DNA from: Lunasporangiospora selenospora | Lineage: Eukaryota > Mortierellomycota > Mortierellomycetes > Mortierellales > Mortierellaceae | NCBI GenBank assembly: GCA_015680635.1 | Contig: JAABOA010000200.1 | Coordinates: 1-13,074, forward strand | DNA: 13,074 bases | Direction: 5' to 3' | Shown: positions 5,849 through 13,074 of the stretch, one piece after another | How the letters are laid out: every line of letters begins with the position of its first letter | Position numbering within the stretch: the stretch's first letter is position 1 | The notes under the pieces: generated by a model | The model's input: only the letters and a program-made list of their open reading frames with translations | Told to the model about the DNA's origin: nothing | Database searches by the model: none | Position numbers and translations under genes: made by a program

Positions 5849-8800
5849 ATGGAGGAAGACGAAGGTACATTCTTGAGTTGTGACAACCGTTTCCGCCACG
5901 CATGCATGATACTGATCCATGCTCACTACCATGCCTCTTTCTCACACACATGCTCCTCTCTCATTCTCTCCCTCTCTCTCTTTCAATGTCCCCCCTTCCC
6001 TCGTTTCCACACACTTCATGCTCTTTCAAACGTATCGATTGTCGAGTAGAGATCTGCAGAGTGTGTCGCTCAGAGGGTACCCCCGAGCAACCTCTATTTC
6101 ATCCATGCAAATGCTCAGGAAGCATTCGATTTGTGCATCAGGATTGGTAATGGACCCCTCGCGATGACGCAATGGACCGATTCCAGACTGATTTTGGTAC
6201 AACTGTTGTGCTAATGTGATTTACATTCTGCTCTCTTGTGGATGGAACCATGTCGATCTTAGCTTAAAAGAATGGCTTGAGCGTAGTAACAAAAGGTATT
6301 GCTCACGGTTCATTGATTGCGACCAGTCAATGCATGGGGTTTGGTCCGAGTCTTTGACAAGCACACGCACACTCACTCACTGAGGATTTCTTGTTGTTTT
6401 TCATAGACACTGCGACCTCTGCAAGCACAGCTTCGGGTTCACACCAAGTAAGTCTTTTGGACTCGTAAGAAAATAGCGCCTCTGGACTGGGTAGCGCCTG
6501 CTACTCGTGACTAAAATAGTAGGACTAGGCTAACCTTTTAGCTGTGCCGCTTGCTTGATTTGGGACCACCTCTCCCCACTTATGTAGTCTATTCACCGGA
6601 CATGCCCGAAGTCATTCCAACATGGGTCTTGTTTATACGAGTCCTCGACATTGTTGGAGCAGGAGTGTTGTTGATCCTTCGGGCAGTACTGGTTGCTTCG
6701 ATATGGCTTGTGATCTTGCCTTATTTTACGATATGGATGTGGCGACTCTACTTTTGGATTGGCGACTGGTTCGCCTTCACCGCCAATGGAATCGCCGTGC
6801 CTCCTAAGGAAATCACTGGCCTGAATGCTATCAACGCAACTGCCGATCCTGCGGCTCTGGCCAAAGCACTAGAGCAACTGGATAGCTTTACGCGATTCGT
6901 CTATGGATCAGTCCCTTCCGACAAAGAATGGCTTCGGTAAGCACAAAAACAAAAAGCAACGCAAAATAACAGACAGTATGAGAGGGCAAGATCTGGTAAA
7001 AGGGCGATCTGCGTTTGGATCATGGTATTGACAAACGTCCTCTTTTATTTTTCTTGATCATGATCAATATAGAGCATTTATTCTGGACTGTTCAGAAGGC
7101 TTCACCATCAGCGTTGTGGTTCTTGTTGTCTTTGTGGCCTTGTTCCTTTTGCGGGAGTGGGTTCTACAAAATCAAGATTTGGATGCAGTTCGACCACGAG
7201 GACCGGATATCAATGACAATCAAATCCATGACGCAGATATGGCACTCCTTCTAGACCGAATTCGTGCAGAACCTATTATACAGCAGGCAATGGAGGCCCA
7301 GAGAGTGATGAACAACGCTAATCGTCCAATGGAGAATCAGCCTAATAACCGCTTCCGACCCCTGGCGCAGCACCTTGACGATGAGGATGCAATCAATAAC
7401 CTTCACGCATGGGCTATGCCAGAGGAAGATGTCGAGCCTATCAGAAGGAATCCCTACGCAAGGTTGGGACAAGGTGGCCCAGCTTTGGGAGTCGACGCTG
7501 GATCATCTTTTGCCGCAGAAACGAGGTATAACCTGGGCCTATATGAACTTGAAGTTGCGCCTGCAACTGGACTATTTTGTATCTCACACAGTCTTCTATC
7601 CACAATTGTTCTATTTTGTCCGCGTATTGGCTTAGGGATCCTCAATGGTTGCAAGACTTGAATGCGTCCTCGCATCCAACATCACAGACAGGGGCTTCTG
7701 GATTTAGTTATGCCTCACTATCGGCAGACTCTTCTTCCGCTGGAGCCTCATCAGGTTCAATGGGCGATTCTGGAAACTCGGTGTCAGTCAAGGATATTTT
7801 ACAGTTCATGGATGACACAAGCGTCGACGGCGGAGGCTCTTCTTCCAAATTCGGACAGGCATTTCATGGAAGTATCCCACTGCGCACCCCTAACAAGGAT
7901 ATTATCTATTGGAGGCCTGGAGTTGCTTTGACTTTGAACAACGCTTTTCTCCGGCAGGATGGGTCTCCCATGTCTTATTTGGAGGAAGAGTCCAGGTACC
8001 AAGAGATTATCCTGCTTGCGAATCTTGACCGTGAAGGAATCTCCAAGTTACAAGACGCCCGGCACGCCAATACTGAAAAGAGACAGGTCAAAGAGATTGA
8101 AGACGAGGAAGAGATCAGGAGATCATTTCAACCTGCGTACCCAGGAGCAGCCTTTGGATGGTCACGCACTACACGGGCACCCGACTCTGACGCTACCATC
8201 CTGCCTTTGGCCGTGGATCCTCAACCCCGACCTCAAGCTCCAGCATTTGGCCTTGTTCCACAACAAAGACTGGCACCACCACCTCCTCCCACCCAGGTAC
8301 CTTTTCAACCTGCTCGCCCTGCACAGCCAGCTCGACCCATCCAACCCGCCCCAGCTGTCCGACCCGCCGCCCCAGTACCAGCGCCAGCGCCAGCTCCTGT
8401 GCAGCCTGCAGATGTAGTTGATCCGGATGATGACTTGGATGATATGAATGCAGAGGAACTCGATGGTATCTGGGAGGTGATTGGAATGCGTGGCTCCTAC
8501 TGGCTCCTTCTTCAGAGTTCGTTGCTCATGTCAGCATTGGTCTGTGCAAGTCTTGGAATCGGGATCTGGATTCCTTATATGTTTGGAAAGACGACGCTTT
8601 TGATGAATCCGCTCAACATCCTTCGAGTCCCGCTTCGAATCCTGAGCAAGCTGACAGACCCCGCCATTGATTTCTTCATTGACCGCATTGTGCCAACATT
8701 GATGGGGATTGTTTGCAAGCCCGTAAAGATGTTTTGGGATCGAGTGACGCCCTTGGTACAACCTGTTGTAGGATCATTTCTTGGAGGAAAGACCCTCAGC

Positions 8801-11800
8801 CCAGCTTTGGAGACGGTCCAGGAATATCTTTTACCCGTGTGGAATACGCTTACGCAAGGAGGCTACACAGTCGGAATTTTGCATCAGGTTCAGGAGTCAA
8901 TTGTTGCCAACAAAACAGACACGCAGGTGATCGACGCATTGATCGACAGTGGGGTAGACAATGTCGTCAATGGTACCAGTTTCCACGGAATGGATGCTTT
9001 TCTCCAGCCAGTGCTCATCAAGTGGAACCAGCTGGCTTTCGGTACGACCTCGAGCGACAAACTGGTGGCGATTTCGATTGGCTATGCAATGATGTTTGTG
9101 ATTTCGGCTTGGTACATGCGACGAGTGCGTAATGGCCACTATAACTTGACTGTGGGAAGACTCGTCCGTGATTTGCTCCATCAACTGAGCCTCATCCTAA
9201 AGGTACACTCGGATGTGACATTATGGGCGGCTCATTGTTTTTTTCGGTCTTTTATTTCTATGTATCTTGGCTCTAATCCGTTTACTTTCTGGCAACTTTT
9301 ATTCTAGATTGCGTTCTTTGTAGCAATTGAGATGGTGGTATTCCCGCTCTTTTGTGGTATCGTTGTCGGTGTGACAACATTGCCAGTACTTCCAGGAGCT
9401 ACTATTGCCTCTCGATGGGCGTTCTACCAGCAGTCGCCCAATTGGTCTATCATCATGCACTGGCTTGTTGGAACGGCGTTTATGTTTAACTTTTCAATGT
9501 TTGTGAGCATCTGTCGTGGGGTCGTTCGTCCTGGTGTGATGTGGTTCATTCGTGACCCTAATGATGAGGGGTTCCACCCGGTCCGAGAGATGCTCGAACG
9601 ACCTGTTCTTATGCAGCTTCGCAAGTTGGGTACGGGAGCTTTGATGTACCTGACGCTGATCGTGTTGGGCATCAGCGTGACTACGCACGGAGTCCATTGG
9701 TGTATCAGAAGTGTCTTTCCACTTCGCTGGCGCATCGAGTAAGTCATTTCATCTTTACTGGTTTTTTTTATACATTTCGTTTCAATGCCTGTGTATCATT
9801 TGCCACTTTTTTTTGCTCTTTGAGTTTTGAGTGGTTTCAATGTAAGCGGACTAAATTTTTTAACCAGGGAAAGTAATACTACCAACAATAGTGAGCCACT
9901 GTCCGATCTTCCGTTCGATATGCTGCTCTTCCATCTTGCCGTGCCATTGACCTTCCGTTGGATCAACCCATCGAGTCGATTCGAGGCACTCTTTATTGGC
10001 TGGTGGCGAAAGTTGGCTCAATGGATGCGACTAAGCTCCTTTATGTATGGCAAAGATGGCGAACGGTACCCGGAAGAAGAAGGCCGTATTGTCCATCGGA
10101 CCTGGAAAGCATGGCTGTTGCGGTATCGCCCTCCTATCCCAAGCATTGACGGAGCCGATGGAGAGGACGCGGGTGCTATTGGCAGTGGCGAAGACTTGGA
10201 CCTGAACAATGAGGCACCTGTACTCTTTGTCCGCGATGGAGGGCTGTTCCGTGTACCCAACCGGGACCGAGTTGTGTATTTGAAAGACCGTCGTGTATTG
10301 GTCCCTGTGGATACAGAGGGCCGAGCACTTGATCCAAAGGAAGATCAACCTGGCGAGATTGATCCGATGATGGAGATTCAACCCCGAGGAGGACGCGATG
10401 CAGTTCGTGTGCCAATTGATCCAAAGGAGGGTACCGTGATTGTGTATACGCCTCCCAACTTTAAGAGGCGCCTGATTCTGTTTATCGTCATTATCTGGAC
10501 ATCGACCATGGCCTTTTTGATGCTCTCGATCGTTGCACCTCGTAAGTTGATTTGAATCAAAGGAATGATGTCCCATTTATGAAACAACAAATGACATGCA
10601 GACAGCGAGAAATGCAATCCCACTCATCCTTTTCTGGTTCTATTCTACTTATTTTCCCTTTTACAGTAATCATTGGTAGAGCTCTCTTGACCAGAGTGAC
10701 GGAACGCGAAGTGCATGATGTTTACTCGTTCGTAATTGGCGTTTACTCGATCAGCATTTTGTGGTATGTTCAGGAATTGGCCCTTGGAGTTTATCGACTC
10801 TTGCAACCCAAATATGAAACAGAAGCCCCCGCAACTGCAACAGAGGCTAGGGATGAAGCCGAAGTGGAGATTGCCGAATTGGAGCCTGAGGCTGCTGTGG
10901 CAGCAAGACCAACCACTTGGGGAACTGTCTACAACTGGGTCGTCAATGGTGCCAAGTTGCTCTATATCGGTGCATTCCTCGGAATCGTCTTGCCTCTTTC
11001 GTTGGGTTTGTTGATGGAGCTCTACATGTTGGTCCCTCTCCGTGCTGCATTGTTTAAGCAGACTGGAATCATTCTTGCCATGGTAAGGCAGTGGGAACAT
11101 ATGGAGTTGGGTCCTCGTTTATGAGCTGATTTTCTTTCATAGCATTCAAAACTAATCATCTTTGGTTTTTTTTTCTTGGCTCTTTTGATAGTGCTGGGCG
11201 GTTGGACTGATCTATATGAGGCTGATCTACCAGATCCTGCAGGTGATTCCAAACAATGAATATGCAGTGTACCTGAACAGAGTCTTCCCTAGCGAGAATG
11301 TCGAAGAATGGGATGTCAAGCTTGCAACCACCAAGTTTGTGCTCCCAGGCATTGTGGCAACGATCGCTGCCGTTGGCAGTCCACCCATTGTAGCTTATGG
11401 CGCTACTTGGATTCTTGGTATGTGCATTTGAATCGAATCCCCCTCCCCATGTCTCTATGCTTTGCTTCCGTACTCACCCCGCTTATTTTATTTTCTTCTT
11501 CTTTGGCTTCCAGGTCTCGAAGGAAGTGCCAGATCCACGTTGTTTAGACTTTCCTATCCTTGGCTGCTGGTGACTTGTATCCTCGCCTATGTGGTCAAGG
11601 AGAGCACAGTGTTGTTCAAAGGATGGAGACAGTATGTGCGTGACCAAGAGTATCTGATGGGCCACCAACTACACAATCTTACCGAGGAGCAGGAGGAGAA
11701 CCGGAATCAAAATGAGTTGACTACGGAATCCAAATCACCTGTAACTTCAAAGACAAATGAGCCACAGCAAGAGGATGATGATGAAGCAGAAATGTATGAG

Positions 11801-12466
11801 AAGCAGCAGACTAGATATGCACGATGGAGTGAAATGTCGGCAGCTCACGGAGAGTCATCGTCCACGATGACGACAAGGTCAGCAGCAGCGGGCAGTGTAG
11901 GGACGAGGAGAGGATCGGCTGATGCAAAGGGCAAGGGATTGGCCACTCGATGGGAAAATGAGTTGGATGATGAGGATGAGTTGAGTGAGCTGCCAGAGTT
12001 GGAGCCAGTGGAAGAAGGCGAGGACTTTGGCCTGAGAAGCTCGAGATTGGCGTCCTCGTCCAAGAGCACATCATACCATGAGACGTACTCTTTTAGGTCG
12101 TCCGACTACCCACAAACACGGAGTCACACCAGTCGTGTCGCGGCGAGCGGCGGCAATAGTAATGGCAACGGAGCATCCAGTGGAAATCTCTGGATGGGTT
12201 CTACGGATAACTATGGAAGTCGAGCCTCCAAGACCACGTATGGTCAGATGGATGAAGCAGAGGAGGACGGAGATGATCATTATGTGACGGAAGAAGAGGA
12301 AGAAGAAGATGACGAGGAGGAGGAAGAAGAGGCCGAGGCAAGACATTATCTAGCAGAACAAGCCGAGTGGAAGGCATCGAGTGGTCGTCGGAGCGAGACT
12401 TTGAGTTCGGAAGAGGATTCTGAATCGGAGCGATATATGACGTTTACAGAAAGGATGAATAGGTAG
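5849..12466 (+). CDS. DOA10: ER membrane E3 ubiquitin ligase Doa10/SSM4 (MARCH6/TEB4 family), RING-CH type
   Basis: This polytopic ER/nuclear-envelope E3 works with Ubc6/Ubc7-type E2 enzymes in ERAD. Twelve exons: 5849-5864, 6050-6146, 6263-6295, 6407-6447, 6588-6936, 7073-7525, 7636-9202, 9308-9738, 9868-10541, 10667-11082, 11192-11417, 11514-12466. They join in frame to 1751 residues, long against yeast (about 1319) and human (about 910). A complete RING-CH at residues 8-54 has C8, C11, C25, C27, H35, C38, C51, C54. Then follow [11 protein letters not shown], hydrophobic segments near 84-106, 189-205, 619-645 and 806-824, and the TD domain from about 853 with [13 protein letters not shown] at 926-938 and a glutamate (E860) in its first helix. 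More membrane segments lie between 1195 and 1462. [15 protein letters not shown] (1475-1489) matches the family's C-terminal element, but 262 further residues follow. Residues 206-615 are a hydrophilic loop with a proline/alanine-rich part (about 525-585). The start at 5849 puts the RING six residues in, as in MARCH6. Confidence 0.95.
6050..6447 (+). other. Exons 2-4 of DOA10 encoding the RING-CH zinc-binding domain
   Basis: The RING-CH domain is split over three small exons (6050-6146, 6263-6295, 6407-6447), the middle one only 33 nt. C38, the sixth zinc ligand, has its codon split across the exon 2/3 junction (TG|C), so correct splicing is needed to make it. R49 is split over the next junction. 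The resulting ligand spacing CxxC-x13-CxC-x7-H-x2-C-x12-CxxC fits the C4HC3 type. Confidence 0.9.
8211..8415 (+). other. Proline/alanine-rich low-complexity segment in the Doa10 cytosolic loop
   Basis: It encodes about residues 522-590 within exon 7 of DOA10. It contains PPPPPTQ, repeated [16 protein letters not shown]-type units and PAPAPAP, and is followed directly by an acidic run (DPDDDLDD). The frame stays open and in phase with the conserved parts on both sides, so it is coding. It lies in the long region between the early membrane segments, expected to face the cytosol. It is probably disordered. Confidence 0.8.
11679..12463 (+). other. Acidic low-complexity C-terminal extension of Doa10
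   Basis: It encodes residues 1490-1751, after the family's usual terminal element. It is rich in Glu, Asp, Ser and Gly, with an acidic block (about 12289-12333) made of GAA/GAG/GAT/GAC codons and a serine/glycine-rich part. The reading frame is uninterrupted to TAG at 12464. No known domain is visible. Confidence 0.85.
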
Positions 12467-13074
12467 TTTGCTTTTTTTCTTTTTTTTTTCTTTCTATTTT
12501 CTATTTTCTTTTTGGTTTCAATCTTTTTTGGTTTTCAGATCTTTCTTGTTATTTCATTTGTTCATTCTTTCTTTTCAGCATCTATGTCTTTATCTCTTCT
12601 TATTTTTTTCTTCTTCTTCTTCTTCTTCGCTGTTGTTATTATTGTTATTGCATCCTTTTACATCCAGTTGACGTCCATACAGGGTAGAAAAAAAAACACT
12701 GCCAGAACACCATAGATATCAAATAACAAAAAAGGAATGTCGCTGAATGGTAGTTGTCTCGATCAGACCTGCTGAGAACAGGAAGAGAATGGAGGAGGGA
12801 GGGAGAGGGGGGAGGAGAAAGGGAGCGGTCATGAAATTTGGTGGCAATTTTAAATTTTTTCAGGCACCATCCAACCGGTACCTGAATAATATACACGGAT
12901 ATTGGTGGCGGCACAGCAGGAGCTTTCCGGTATACTGGATCGGATCTGCCAGAGAAATGAAAGTGGGGTAGAGGGTGGGAAGAGAACCATCGTTGCTGCT
13001 CAGAGCATGGGTAAAATATGGGATACCATCAAAATAGTACTAAGATACCAAAGTTAACACCCTAATAATCTTCA
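12467..13074. other. DOA10 3' flank, T-rich; no supported gene
   Basis: The first about 190 nt are strongly T-rich with long T runs and a (TTC)7 tract, probably 3' UTR and terminator DNA of DOA10. From about 12720 the composition becomes normal, with a purine-rich block near 12778-12830. I see no exact AATAAA; A-rich sequences near 12685-12732 could serve for 3'-end formation. An unassigned minus-strand open frame lies at 12645-12960, but nothing in it is recognisable. Confidence 0.6.
12608..12628. repeat. (TTC)7 trinucleotide repeat
   Basis: Seven perfect TTC units in the T-rich 3' flank of DOA10, about 140 nt after the stop codon, outside coding sequence. Confidence 0.9.

Noticed and set aside
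7526-7661. Continuation of the DOA10 exon 6 frame past 7525
   Set aside because: The frame runs through a good GT-AG intron (7526-7635) and stops at 7661; splicing restores the long conserved frame of exon 7.
12645-12960. Minus-strand open frame near the right edge with a possible acceptor near 12951
   Set aside because: The sequence after about 12840 turns into low-complexity Ser/Pro/Leu and no family is recognisable; it could be the end of a neighbouring gene but cannot be shown here.

Overview
The window looks like nuclear DNA of a filamentous or early-diverging fungus. Three protein-coding genes are broken by many short GT-AG introns (mostly 86-185 nt). The proteins are fungal in type: a Dic1-like mitochondrial carrier and a Doa10/SSM4 ER ubiquitin ligase. 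The non-coding DNA is full of GA/CT microsatellites and pyrimidine runs. Intron density and simple-repeat style remind me of Mucoromycota/Mortierellomycotina, but that is a guess. I see no tRNA, rRNA, transposon, CRISPR or prokaryotic operon structure. All gene models were built by hand-splicing, and reading frames were checked across every junction.

Layout. (1) Positions 1-885, minus strand: 5' part of a mitochondrial dicarboxylate-carrier-type gene (DIC1 family) that runs off the left edge. (2) 886-2754: intergenic DNA rich in microsatellites, holding the carrier promoter and the 3' flank of the next gene. (3) 2755-4969, minus strand: a complete six-exon gene for a 544-residue acyl-CoA carboxylase carboxyltransferase (beta) subunit. 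Its details look closer to AtuC-like/uncharacterised acyl-CoA carboxylases than to textbook MCC2, and it ends in Ser-Arg-Met, a possible peroxisomal signal. (4) 4970-5848: a head-to-head promoter region. (5) 5849-12466, plus strand: a complete twelve-exon DOA10/SSM4 (MARCH6/TEB4) gene of 1751 codons with an intact RING-CH domain, the TD domain, a very long proline/alanine-rich loop and an acidic C-terminal extension. (6) 12467-13074: T-rich 3' flank with no supported gene.

The genes are not an operon and no shared pathway is evident. The carrier and carboxylase both belong to organic-acid/acyl-CoA metabolism; DOA10 acts in ER-associated degradation. The only regulatory link the sequence suggests is the shared 879-bp region between the divergent carboxylase and DOA10 genes. 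The most unusual points are the SRM terminus of the carboxylase, its subfamily identity, the acidic tail placed after the normally terminal element of Doa10, and a tandem splice acceptor that could give a RING-only Doa10 product.
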